The translations under genes were made by a program, and so were the position numbers. Positions 12,956 to 24,419 of a stretch of 64,000 bases of DNA are shown in pieces. The stretch spans positions 16,584,760 through 16,648,759 of the forward strand of contig OZ005689.1 of NCBI GenBank assembly GCA_963930775.1, written 5' to 3'. The notes under the pieces are model-generated. The model did not search any database. It had not been told where the DNA came from and saw nothing but the letters and a program-made list of their open reading frames with translations. This DNA is from Cliona cf. orientalis. Lineage: Eukaryota; Porifera; Demospongiae; Clionaida; Clionaidae. How positions within the stretch are numbered: position 1 is the stretch's first letter; each line of letters starts with the position of its first letter.

Positions 12956-14233
12956 ATGGCTGTCGTGGAGTCTCTCGCTCAGCAGTGCCATACTTACATT
13001 ATGATGCACCTAGAGGAGTTTCCAGTCCGCGGTCATCTCTCTCTACTGCCACTATCCACGCGGAAAGAGCTTCTTTATCACCTGCCCATAGCTGACGTGT
13101 GTCCACGGCTTGAAAACACGGAATTTACTGCAGGAATAGATATGGCAGCCTTCTGGAATTCTGTGTGGGAGCATAAATCAGTGTATATAGCAGAATCAGC
13201 GTACGAAAAGGAAGATGTCAAACGCTATGTGCAGGACAAGTGGGATGACATGGAATATGCGAGGGAAACAGTTTATGGCATAGTCGCCTCATGTGTTATG
13301 GGTCACATTACTGATATAAAATTTCGACCTGTTTTCCCGGCAGTGCATCCGAACTGTGCAGAGCATGAAGATTTCTCGTGGGGCATGCCAGTTGTTATGT
13401 TCCTATACACTCTCAGAACATCATGTGTGCATGGCTCCTGCCAGCCTCCATTTCCACCACGCTACAAACACTATAGTAATAAGAGCGAAAAGGATCTGAC
13501 AATATACGAAGTGGTGAAGTGCTTCAGTCATAGTAAGGGTGAGTTCCCCAGGATTTTTCCTGAACTTGAGTTATTACATATCAATCTGGATAATGTATAC
13601 TTCCTTCGAAATGCTGTGTACCTGGGATTGACTGGCCATATTTTTGATGAGCAGGGTTTTGAGTTTCTCAAGGCAGTTCTTCAGGTGGCCACAAATTTGG
13701 AAGTACTCCTTTTGTGTCACTGGGGTGATGAAGATGAATGGGAAGTAGAATTCTTTGATAAATTTTGTGCTTCCTTGTCTACTAGTCAAGCCTTCTTGTC
13801 CAACTTTCGATGGGTTAAAATATTCTGTAATGTGTATCTCGGGGCAAAAGGGCTTGTGGTTTCTCAAAGGAATTTCAATCAGCTCATCACGGCTTACTTT
13901 GCAGCTCCCACTGATCATGTGCAGAAACTCCACATTAATCACACTAAGATCAAGTGTAGTGATATTTCATTTGAGCGTAGCCCCACAATTGAACACCGTT
14001 ATCGTTCTTTCAAGACCATCCAGATTAGTGACTGTCAGTTTGTCTCTAAGTATACAGCTACCCCCAAAGCTCTCTCTCACTGGCTGGGTGAAAGCATTAG
14101 CGAATTACCACATTCGGATCCTGAACCTGATACATGCTTCTTTAAGGTTGGGGGTGAGAGTGAAGCAGGCCTTTCTCGAAAGCGAAAGTATTCTGAACTA
14201 GAATCGGATGATCATGACCAGGCTGAGAGATGA
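12956..14233 (+). CDS. Intronless protein of unknown function, 425 aa
   Basis: A single open frame. I chose ATG 12956 (MAVVESLAQQCHTYIMMH) because the decayed tandem copy keeps an ATG at the same place (14888) but not at the upstream in-frame ATG 12923. The N-terminus reads LPLSTRKELLYHLPIADVC, which looks like a short F-box-like helical motif. The middle has leucine-spaced segments (LELLHINLDNVYFLRNAVYL; VLQVATNLEVLLL; HVQKLHINHTKIKCSD) reminiscent of irregular leucine-rich repeats. The C-terminus is a basic then acidic tail (SRKRKYSELESDDHDQ). There is no signal peptide or membrane helix. An F-box/LRR-like adaptor is my guess from pattern only. Confidence 0.6.
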   Translation: MAVVESLAQQCHTYIMMHLEEFPVRGHLSLLPLSTRKELLYHLPIADVCPRLENTEFTAGIDMAAFWNSVWEHKSVYIAESAYEKEDVKRYVQDKWDDMEYARETVYGIVASCVMGHITDIKFRPVFPAVHPNCAEHEDFSWGMPVVMFLYTLRTSCVHGSCQPPFPPRYKHYSNKSEKDLTIYEVVKCFSHSKGEFPRIFPELELLHINLDNVYFLRNAVYLGLTGHIFDEQGFEFLKAVLQVATNLEVLLLCHWGDEDEWEVEFFDKFCASLSTSQAFLSNFRWVKIFCNVYLGAKGLVVSQRNFNQLITAYFAAPTDHVQKLHINHTKIKCSDISFERSPTIEHRYRSFKTIQISDCQFVSKYTATPKALSHWLGESISELPHSDPEPDTCFFKVGGESEAGLSRKRKYSELESDDHDQAER

Positions 14234-14887
14234 ACATTATCATCATTTTTTGCAATCATCACCATGTACTATTTGCACATTCTCATCACAATACTAAGAT
14301 TATAGTTGTCCGTGCGTGCGTGCGTGCGTCTGTACGAGCGGGAGGTGACCGGAAGCGATTCGACCCAAGCTAAAACGTTTTATTTCTAGGCATCGCTGGA
14401 CTTGGGGCGATACAACAGATAGCCCACTGACACGGCTGGGTATGGCCCCAGCAGCGAGTAAAGTGAGCTGCTTCAAAAAAACGCTAGAACAAAATTAGAC
14501 TGAACTGTACTACTTACAATGGCGGCCTGCGGAATGCAAAGGGATGACCCTCTGGAGCCAATATGTTGCCCATAGGTGCTTTCCAGAAGGAGGCGCTTCT
14601 ATTCTAAGCATATTCTCCTCCGAGCCCTTGCGAGTGAAGCTGCTCATGCGCGCGCATGCCTATGTAGGTAAAGGTCGTCGATGGCACATGCACAATAATA
14701 TGCGCACAGAGATAAAGGAGTGAGCGAGCGAAGCGAACTCACTCCTTGTAATCATGAATTAGATACCTGGGGGAGGGGTCATTCCTATGTATTGTACGTG
14801 CACATGCGCATCGTCGGGTGATCCAGCATACATGAGAGGTCTAGGGTCGAATAATATTATTGTGTGTCAACTTCTTTTCAGCCAACC
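14234..14887. other. Spacer between unknown gene and its decayed copy
   Basis: No gene seen. It holds a GTGC microsatellite (14310-14328) and a short palindrome AAGGAGTGAG...CTCACTCCTT (about 14714-14746). The last part, before 14888, is diverged 5' flank shared with the functional copy. Confidence 0.6.
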
Positions 14888-16179
14888 ATGCCTTTCGTGG
14901 AGTCTCTCGCTCAGCAGTGCCATATTTACATTATGATGCACCTAGAGGAGTTTCCAATCCGCAGTCATCTCTCTGCTGCCACTATCCACACGGAAAGAGC
15001 TCCTCTATAACTTGCCCATAGCTGACGTGTGTCTACGACTTGAGAATATGGAATTTACTGAAGGAATAGATATGGCAGCCTTCTCGAATTCTGTGTGGGA
15101 CCATGATTCAGTGGGCATAGCAGAGTCAGTGCGTGATAAAGAAGATGTCAGACACTACTTACAGGACAAGTGGGATGATCTGGAATATGCTTGAGAAGCA
15201 GTTTATGGCATGGTCGCCACATGTACTATGGTCATACGACTGATATAGAACTTCGAGCTATTTTCCCGGCAGTGCATCCTAACTGTGATTCGAGCATAAA
15301 GACTCTTCATGCATGGGGCATGTTGACTGTTATGTTCCTATACACTCTCAGAACATCATGCATGCATGACCCCTGCCAGCCTCCATTTCTATCACGGTAC
15401 AAACATACTAGACAGCGAAAAAGGATCTGACAATGTACAAAGTCGTGAACTGCTTTAGTCATAGTAAGGGTGAGTTCCCCAGGATTTTTTCTAAAGTTCC
15501 ACTGTTACAGTACAATGTCAATCTGGATGGTGTATATATTCCTTCTTCGAAATGCTGTTTACTTGGGCATTAATGGCCACAGTGTTTTTCATGAACAGGG
15601 TAACAAAATTTAATTTCTCAAGGCAGTTCTTTAGGTAGCCACTAATTTGGAAGTGCTCCTTTTGGATCATTGGGGTGGCGAAGATGAATGGGAAATAGAA
15701 TTCTTTGACAAATTTTGTGCTTACTTGTCTACTAGTAAAGCCTTCTTGTCTAATTTTCGATGGGTCAAACTTTTCTCTTGTGTGGATCTCAGGTCAAAAG
15801 GGCTTGTGGTTTCTCGAAAGAATTTCAATCAGTTCATCACAGCTTACTTTGCAGCTCCCACTGATCATGTACAGAAACTCCACATTGCTTGCACCAAGAT
15901 CAAGTGTAGTGATGTTTCATTAAATTTTGAGTGTAGCTCCACGATTGAACAGCGTTATCGATCTTTCAAGACCATCAACATTAGTGGCTGTCAGTTTGTC
16001 TCCAAGTATAAAGCAACCCCTAAAGCTCTCTCTCACTGGCTGGACGAAAGCATCAGTGAAGTACCACAATTGGATCCTGAACCTGATACATGCTTCTTTA
16101 AGGTTGGGAAGTTGGCCTTTCTCGAAAGCGAAAGCATTCTGAACTAGAATCGGATGATCATGACCAGGCTGAGAGATGA
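14888..16179 (+). pseudogene. Decayed tandem copy of the 425-aa unknown gene
   Basis: Matches 12956-14233 from ATG through the terminal TGA and into the 3' flank (GAACATTGTCATCATTTTTTGCA). It is broken by several indels and stops: a shift near 14970, a stop after DDLEYA at 15192, a shift near 15290, further lesions at 15425-15620, and a premature end at 16145. The last 165 codons (15647-16147) stay open and conserved (SNFRWVKLFSCVDLRSKGLV). A host-gene duplicate that lost function after tandem duplication. Confidence 0.85.
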
Positions 16180-16415
16180 ACATTGTCATCATTTTTTGCA
16201 CTCACCACCATGTACTGTATTTATTCATATATCCTGATTCACCCTTGTATCCTAGGTAACAGGGGTGTTATAACTAAAATATTGACCTCCCCCAGGCAAT
16301 TATAATCCCCTGTGAACACCATAGTGCACTGCACTAAAAATATGCCAGCCAATGACTTCTACCAGATAAATGTAACCACTAAGAAACTGACCAATCAGGA
16401 TATATATCAGATGTC

Positions 16416-16516
16416 GCATGGTAGGCACGTGTATTATGGATTATAAAGCCCCTCCCCCTCGGGCTGCGCCCTCGGGGTCATGGGCTTTATAATCCATAAT
16501 ACACTCCCTACCATGC
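16416..16516. repeat. Long-armed palindrome
   Basis: Left arm GCATGGTAGGCACGTGTATT onward; right arm ends AATACACTCCCTACCATGC. The arms are about 37 bp with a GC-rich loop that itself contains CCTCGGGCTGCGCCCTCGGGG. Probably a small foldback transposon. Confidence 0.7.
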
Positions 16517-16563
16517 AATATCTATTACAAAATTAATACATATTCTCATGAATTACGTATAAT

Positions 16564-16727
16564 ACAAGTATGTTTAATGTCACAATCATGGGATAATGTG
16601 GCTAGCATGCATGATATCATCTGCTGAACACAGAGACATAGTTTATGCACAAACCATAGATCTACCCAGTAAATGATCATGCATGCTAGCCACATTATCC
16701 CATGATTGTAACATTAAACATACTTGT
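16564..16727. mobile_element. Snapback element, arms about 50 bp
   Basis: Left ACAAGTATGTTTAATGTCAC continues through AATCATGGGATAATGTGGCT; the right arm is its near-perfect inverse ending AACATTAAACATACTTGT. The loop is about 60 bp. No coding capacity. Confidence 0.75.
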
Positions 16728-16989
16728 TAATAATAATATTATTAATTATTATAGATGTATCCTGGATTAATCGATTCCACACAAGAACTTATTGATACCA
16801 TATTAATACCTTGTTCTCATAATACAAAGGCATAATAATTATTATGCAAGTATATGGACGTGATTATATCATGTTAATAGATGGCATAAACAACAAAATG
16901 ATTGATAAAGATGCTATAGTATATATAGCTGACATGTGACAAGAAACAAAAGATAGTGAAACCATAATATTATTATGCTAGTATTAATT

Positions 16990-19900
16990 TCATACAAGTG
17001 TTCCTCCATGGGAAATCCCTGGGAGGTCTTCATCATCATCATCGTCATCATCATCCATCATTTCAGTGCTCTGGTGGAGTGAGAGGTGCTCAGGTGAGGG
17101 AGAGTGGAGATGCAGTGGACTAGTAGCCCTGGCTCCCCTCGTTCCATGAGCAGCTTCATTGATGTCTTCATACACAGGAGTGGGTAATGGTTCAGGAGTG
17201 TAGGGAGTGTCTGAGTTTATAGAGTCTGGCTCCACTACAGTAGAGAGTTCGGACAGATTGAGAGCTCCCTTTGGGGTTGCTTTAGTAGCTACTTCACTAA
17301 TGTCATCATAGATTTGCAACAATAACTTTGGATGGTCTGGTACAGACTGTGGGGAGGGGCTAGGACCCGGACCCCTATTGACGCTTTCCCCAGTCGGCTC
17401 ATCTCTCTCAAGTTTCTGCGGTATTGTACATCTGGGAAGTAGTGGAGGGGTAGCACCACTGGAAGATGCTGATTCCGTATCATTTTGTTGTTTGGGATAC
17501 CTGGGTGGTAGTGGAGGAGGGTTAGCACTGTTGGAGCCCATCTCCAATACAGGAAGCAGCTCTAAGGCATTGGAATATCCATTAATATTGGCGGGTTGAT
17601 GGGCAGATTTAGAGTGAAGTGCAGGTGGGTTTCTAGCTCCACAGATCTCACCAATATCCTGATAGACATGAGTTGGTTTTGTACTATTGTCTAGATTAGC
17701 GTGTTGTTGAGGAAGAATTTGTCTATCTTTAGCTTTTGAAGACAGCTCACTGATATCTTGGTAAACATGGCTTGGCATTGGAGGATTCTGTGACTTGGAG
17801 TGTGATTCCTGAGTTAAAAAGTTCTTGCTCACACCTTCCTTCGGCTGGCATCTAGTGCTATGGACCTCGTCGTATATGGGATGTTGTGCTGATTCAGCAT
17901 AATCAGGGTTGAAGGGTGGAGGGAGTGGTGGGGCATCTGGATCTGGACTTATTCCTTGATCATGAGATACTACGTCTTCATCAATGGCCGCCTCTACATC
18001 CAAATTTAAAGGGCTGTTCTGTTGTGGTACCTGCACACGTATGTATATGCGCACACACTCAATACACTAAAATACATAAAGGGAGGCTTTAAATATGTAA
18101 TATGATTATAATAGACACTGCTAAGGAGATTTCTACATGATCTAGGAGGCTGAAGGGCTCTATGTAGAATCCCGAACAAAACGAGGATTTTACTGAGCCC
18201 TAAATCACGAAAAACTGTCTAACAACTTTAAAGCTATAAATTGTTGTAAACAAGACAAATTTCAATATCCAGTATAAATCAAAACTAACTGATTATCTCG
18301 TGGGAAGAAGACTGTGCTGCTTCCATGCTATAGGTTGAAAACTAAAGCACCAACATGTGTAGATAACAAGCCTTCCCCACGGTCACCTGTGCAGCAGTCC
18401 AAGACATACATGTAACTACCTCAGAAATCCAATACTATACTGCGCATAAAATGTAAGTACCATATTTGCACATACGGCCCCGGCAACTGCTATGATCACT
18501 ACCGAGCAAAAGCTGTTGCAAAGCATATAATATTTTATTGCCCTGATCTAGGTTAGAACACTGCCTACGTTACAATAAATGGTCACCTTATATGACTATA
18601 GGAAGTTCAGATACTGCAGCATGCATGCACACAATCATCATAATGCAGGTGTCTTCTAGTTGGAGATACTGAGCCATAATTATGTTAGTCTCGTCTCCAT
18701 CAAAAGGAGGGAAAAGGGTATCTGGTGACTTGGGCCATTTTCTCGATTTGGCTAGTTCTGAATGCACGCATCGGTATGGGTGCACTTAAACAAAGCTCGG
18801 CCAATAAGGCTGCATAGGCGATTCAAATTTGTATAGTGGGCAATGGCCCGGCTATATTCCTATGGATAGCTAGTCATATGACTAGGTTAAAGCTGCAACC
18901 TAATTGGGATGCGCAAATTCTTCCGTGGGTCGTCAACTGGACCAAGCTTTTTGCCCAATGTCACCAGACCCTTTTCTCTCCTTGAGGCTGGGGTCTGGTG
19001 ACGAGAATCTAATTATGTGTCCACTGGCAACCTCTAGCTAGGGCAGATGGGTTTAGATCTAATTACAATAATTGCTAACTACCAAGAGGCAGCTGGAGCA
19101 ATTAAATTAGTAGTGTAATTGCACAATTGTTGGCACAAATGTTGTGATTATTAGGTGGACAGGAACTGCCAATTATCACTACTGAGTGACTATCACTGTA
19201 ATTGGAATTTTATGAGTACTCGTACTCCAATGTAGGCACACTGTTTGCCTGGAGTGTTTTGAACATTGTATGCGTTCACTTTGAAGCACACAACTACTAT
19301 GCAAATCCACCCACTACCATCCTCATGGGCCACTAGCACTGAACAATGAAACAGCATACCTCATCATGTGATGAAAGTGTCTTCAAGATGACATTCTCAT
19401 GGTCTTTCTCTATGTCTTTTGTGGTGCTTGGTTCTTGGTAAGTGCAGACCTCCTCAGCTCCATCACCAGAGACTCTAACTCCACCTGCTCCTTTAGACTG
19501 CTGGATAGAACAGATAGCCACATACAAATGCCTAGTCAGTGTATAAGCCCTTGGTTAAAGTTAGCACATCAGTGCCTACATGTACATAATAAGTACAAGC
19601 AGGGGGGCTCGCTTCGCTCGCCCCCTGCTGCACATGATTGTTGTATTTTGGCATTAGTTAGGAATCCACGAAGTAGCGGACATGTATGTACTCCTACTCT
19701 TACGAAGGCATGGCCGGCCACTGCTGGTTTAATCAACCAAGCGGCTGAGATCGCCCCTGTACAGTTCTAGAACATTCTATCGAGCATGCGCATGCACACA
19801 TACTGTGTCACTATAATATATTAGGTATAGGGTGCACGGCCACAGGCCAGAGTGCTAGTGTAATTGCAACCGTGCAGATTAGCAAAGTGGCTGAAGTCAC

Positions 19901-22900
19901 CTTTACCTATGTTCTGGAACATTCTATTGAGCATGCGCATTCATGGCATCCTGTTGGAGCACATGGCTAAATCAATCAACTCTCCAAAAAAGTCGTTAGC
20001 TTGCTCGTAGCTCCCCTCCCAAGACTTGAGAACGCGAGAAGCCAAAGTCAGAATCTACTGCCTCCGTGATGACCACTCGGACAATGTCTTCTCACAAATC
20101 GAGCTGCTTACCAAACTGCAGGTCACTGAATGTAAGTCTCCATTTGTTGCTTTGTTTTGTACAATCCGTCTGAAAAGCTAGTGTTTGTGCCTGTAGCTAG
20201 TGCCAAGGCTGACACTCGCAGAGATCGTCTTCTTGTAGCGTGTAGTGCTCGAAGGCTAGAGATATAGCATCTTATATCACGGGGTCAATTCACTTCCGCT
20301 GACCCTCCGTGACGGACGGACGGACGGACGGACGGACGGACGGACAACTATAATTTTAATATATGATTGTGAAGACTGTGGTCCATGACTGTCCATCTGC
20401 AAATGAATACTGAAGGTTTGCAAGCTACAAGCTTAAGGTAACTATCCAATCATTCTTCCGAGGATGCAATTCTACAGTACAGCGTCTAGTACAGGGGCAT
20501 ACCTTAGTTGTTTCCACATTACCCGGAATCCCCCTGGCTATGATTTTGGTATGATTTAGCTGCTTAGGAAACCCCTTGCATTGGTTCCAGATTCAATGTT
20601 TATGTACTAAAATATCTTGAAATTTAGCCTAGATCAAGCTATCCTTGTATCTCTTCACTAGAACCTTCGAGAACCTAGCAAACCTTTGCTAAAACGGTGA
20701 TCATTAATTAGAGGGTGTCACCCAAAATTGGGCGTGGTCGCCAAAGTTTTCGCACATGCTTTGTGCGCAATTATTTAGAAACTTCCTACATAAAATCCAT
20801 GGCCTGGGTACACCCTTGGATTTTGCACCCATAACAAGTCCAGTACATGTACCATGTATCTATCTCCATATGAAACGGTTCAATTGCTTAATTGTATAGG
20901 GCTAGCCTGCATAATGTAAGAGGAGGAACCTATTAATTATCAATATTTCCAGAGTATCTTTACTCAAATATTTCCCAGCCTTAAGCAATTACAGGTGGTT
21001 CACCACACAGGAATAGAATGGTAATGGATCTTTTACCACCATGTACCCACCCATGAAGAAAAAGTCTAAGGGCAGCCCTGACAATAGTAAAATAGCTCAT
21101 TGAAATAAATTATTACATGCTACTACCTTCTTGAGTTTATCAGGAACAGCATAGAGTGGCACACCCTTTTCATCTGGCACAGCTGCTGGGAAGGATAGCT
21201 CTGATGATTGAAGCTTGAGTTTCAATTGAAGCCTGTGAAATGACAAGTTCTTTTGGATATAGATCCATCTGATTTATATTAGCTTCCTAACCAAGAGGCT
21301 TCACATTACTTATTATCAGTTACAATAATAATATTACTATGTACATGTATTCGTGGATTAATTGTGATCAGTGATACACAATGATAAGCAAGACTTAGAG
21401 TTGGGAAACAGGCCTACAGTACTACAATACTGTAGTATTATCCCCTTGAAATGGAAATTAATATCAGCATGCTATAGTATCATCCCCTTGTTATAGCATA
21501 ATAATATTATTATTATATACATGTACTACTCACACAAAGATAACCACTGCTAGGGCAGATATAGCGGCAAGTAACACTATAATTGCAACCAGTATTCCTA
21601 TTATCAGTGCTTGCGTTGATCCTCCTACATAGTGCATGTTATGGTACACATATCAACATGGCAATCATATGCACACAACCACATAATAAGCCTTGTACTT
21701 ACTGTGCACTGGTGCTTCCTCGTTAGGTGAGCACTTGACTGGCATTATTGTGGTGTCCTCTCTCACCAGTGTGACAGGAAGTGCTATAGAGCCCAGTGAT
21801 CCATCAGCCTCAATATCAATGGCGTACGCTTCATCATAGCAGGATAGAGAATATGCCAGCTTGTGGTGAGCCACAGCCTTGCTGCTGCCATTGCTCTTCA
21901 TTGTCACGTTTACAGTAGTGTTGTCAAATTCTCCAAGCATTACCACCATACATCCTCCAGCGCTGGAGCCAAGCATGAAGTCACACTGGGTCCTGATTGT
22001 GTGATTGTCCTTTCCTCCCATTTGTGATACTTGAACTCTTTGCACATCAGTTGTGTCTATTGGAAATCAGTACCATAAGGCTTTTATGTAAGAAATTATA
22101 TATACTTACAGATCTCCCTAGCCTGGGTGGACACATTTCCAACAGAATTTTGAGCATACACAGTAAATATGTAAACCCCATCTTGAGATAAATCATCAAC
22201 AATAAGTGAGCCCACTGCCTCTGCAGATGTGGTTTGTTTACTTTCAAATTGGTGCAGTCTACTTTCCACCACTGCTGTGTAGTTCTCCACAGGGTAATCC
22301 TGGCAGTACTTGGCTGGCTGCAGTGGGCAATTAAACTATTAACACTCCAAAGTGTGGTATGTTTGTTGAGGGATGTAGCCATGACACTGTGGTTGGATGT
22401 TAATTGGATTTCAAGTACATGCCTTTCACATGCTCAAAACCAACTAGGACCCTAGTTTCAATAGGTGCACACACAGATCACTAGCTAAATGCATTTGGTA
22501 TTGTCTTGGAACCTTATCCACCACTTATAAAGGACCTACATTGTACAGCTAGAGTAATACCTACCTGATAAGAGATACTTAGAATGACTTTTTTCCCAGG
22601 TAACATTTTCAATGAGTAGTCCATGGAGGACTCCAACATGTCAATATCAGGTAGAGAAGGTAGCATAGTGCTAAGCACTGGGCTGGGTACACTGCAACCA
22701 GCTCCAGTGTAGGTGGCACCAACATCGTAGGTGGCAGTGATAGAGAAGTTGTAGATTTCACAAGGTGGGACACCTTCGGGAGCAGTGAACAGGTAGTAAG
22801 GTTCATATAACTGAAGCCTCTGTTCTTGAATACTAGGGCTCTTGACTGAGAGAGTGTATGCCTGTCTTGGTTCAGCATCCATTAGTGATGGAAGAGAACT

Positions 22901-24039
22901 CCAAGAGATGTTAGATGATTGAAAACTTTCTGTATCCACTGCTTCTAGCATCAACGGAGATGGATCTAAATACAACACAATATGACAAACTTGAGATTGC
23001 TAAAGATTACCGTACTGTTCAAGGACAGCACAGCAATACTAGGCAGTGTCTCTCTTGTACTACCCTTTAATAGCCTCATCTCCAGACCACTCCCATGTTA
23101 ATTTTCAATACTAGTTTTCTGTGTATATTAAACACTAAAAAATTAAATGTGGGAATGCCCTGGAATCAATTAAGGTAAATGCAATATGCATATAATTACT
23201 ACCTTAAATACTGTAAACTCAAAAGGAGGAAAGTTATGGATCACACCCCTAACTGTGGCAGTATAACTAATTTTGATGGCCCGGCAGGCAGCTCAATGGC
23301 CCTGGACTAAACCAATCAACTATAATTATTATACAAGATCTGCCACATAATCATAGTATTAAGGTGCAATTCTGCTCATACAGCCAGCTAGTTACAATAA
23401 TACTGAATCAGGACACTAAGCAATGATACAAGTATGGTATACATAAGCTGTATCAATGATAAGATAATTAGTTTAAATTTGCAGCTGTTCAAGTTGTACA
23501 TCTACAGCACAGTGACACCTGAAGTTAATTCTAGTAACATACCATAGATGAATAAAGTTGTTTCAAGTATATCTCGATCTTGGCCAATGCATTTTACCAC
23601 TGTCTGGTTGTTAAGTTGAGTCATATTGATCAGTAGCCTCAGACGAGTGGACGGATGATCACCGTCGATGCTTACTTCTTGCAACTCGTATAAACCATTC
23701 TGATTGAGGAACACCTTCTGCCCGCCAATTTCAGTGAACGTTTTAGGTGAAACACCGGGAGCTGGTACGTCGATCAACCAGTAAGGATGGCTTTGGTTTG
23801 TTGTGCAATTAATCAGCACTGTTGAATTCACAGGTATTGGTACGCTTGGAGTAGGCCATGAATGCCCTGGTACCCGCACTGCAATCGACAGCCACGCATT
23901 CAATTTTCATTCATTCATTAATTACTGTTTATAACTCACCTTCACAAAGAGAGCTGATCGAAGTTACACACACACAAATGACAATCACAATATTTAGGTG
24001 AAGAAGAAACATCATAATATTAATTCTTCCTTCAGCCAT
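16990..24039 (-). CDS. Ig/FN3 single-pass receptor with tyrosine-motif tail, 925 aa
   Basis: Nine exons (high to low): 23940-24039, 23543-23878, 22565-22965, 22110-22317, 21703-22056, 21534-21624, 21127-21232, 19360-19500, 16990-18030. Phases agree at every junction and the sum is 926 codons including TGA. Residues 1-32: signal peptide (FLLHLNIVIVICVCVTS). 34-145: Ig-like domain with Cys at INCT and VKCIG. 146-348: two FN3 domains. 349-466: membrane-proximal module. About 472-494: transmembrane helix IIGILVAIIVLLAAISALAV. The long tail has SH3-type proline motifs (PPPLPPRY, PPLLPR) and five tyrosine repeats: IYDEV, VYQDI, VYQDI, IYDDI, VYEDI. By family analogy the tail would be phosphorylated and recruit SH2/SH3 proteins. 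Paralogue of the receptor at 345-7125. It ends in an acidic Asp run before the C-terminus. Confidence 0.9.
18686..19009. mobile_element. Hairpin element with perfect 9-bp target duplication
   Basis: Begins TAGTCTCGTCTCCATC and ends TCTGGTGACGAGAATC, flanked on both sides by TAATTATGT (18677-18685 and 19010-19018). Internal complementary blocks are AAAAGGGTATCTGGTGAC and GTCACCAGACCCTTTT. It lies in the last intron of the minus-strand receptor. Confidence 0.8.
19598..19632. repeat. GC-rich hairpin
   Basis: GCAGGGGGCT-type stem pairing with CCCCCTGC around CGCTTCGCTCG, in a receptor intron. A similar CTCGC...GCGAG style hairpin occurs at 46673-46694. Confidence 0.6.
20312..20345 (+). repeat. 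(GGAC)n microsatellite
   Basis: Eight to nine GGAC units in a receptor intron, preceded by CCGCTGACCCTCCGTGAC. Confidence 0.85.
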
Positions 24040-24180
24040 TTCTTCTTATCACCTTGCACTGGCACTAACTGCATGCAGCTGTCTACGACTACGTTGAACG
24101 TAGTACATGTGGATTGAAAACATGGGAGTGGCCTGGGGACGTACGGGGATACCTGTACGTACTAGATCTAGACTGTGTAC

Positions 24181-24188
24181 TATATATA
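24181..24188 (-). promoter_or_regulatory. Possible TATA box of the Ig/FN3 receptor
   Basis: TATATATA about 140 bp upstream of the receptor ATG. Self-complementary, so orientation comes only from position. Weak. Confidence 0.3.
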
Positions 24189-24310
24189 CGGACCGGATGT
24201 TTGACGACCATTACCCATTCTAAGGGTAAAACTAGGTCTTCTAATAGTTGAGCCCAGGCTGCATGCTGATGAGCACGCAGTGACAAGTGGAAAGAAACTT
24301 GACTTGACAT

Positions 24311-24372
24311 GGGCGTAGACACAGTTTATAATGTGTGGGGGGGGGGGGGGGGGGGGGCTTCAGCCCCCGAAG

Positions 24373-24410
<38 letters not shown>

Positions 24411-24419
24411 TCTACACCC
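24311..24419. repeat. Poly-G/poly-C hairpin with GGGCGTAGACAC ends
   Basis: A 21-G run (24337-24357) and a 34-C run (24373-24406) separated by CTTCAGCCCCCGAAG, bounded by inverted GGGCGTAGACAC / GTGTCTACACCC. It would fold into a G:C stem or compete with quadruplex and i-motif. It lies about 270 bp upstream of the receptor start. Confidence 0.75.

Noticed and set aside
13755-14201. 148-codon plus-strand frame inside the unknown intronless gene
   Set aside because: An out-of-frame shadow of the 425-aa gene. The same shadow appears in the decayed copy, because both share the nucleotides.
16990-18030. Canonical ITIM motifs in the receptor tail
   Set aside because: The minus-2 position is His, Pro or Gln rather than I/V/L/S, so strict ITIM consensus is not met. 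The YxxI core is better described as Src-SH2-like.
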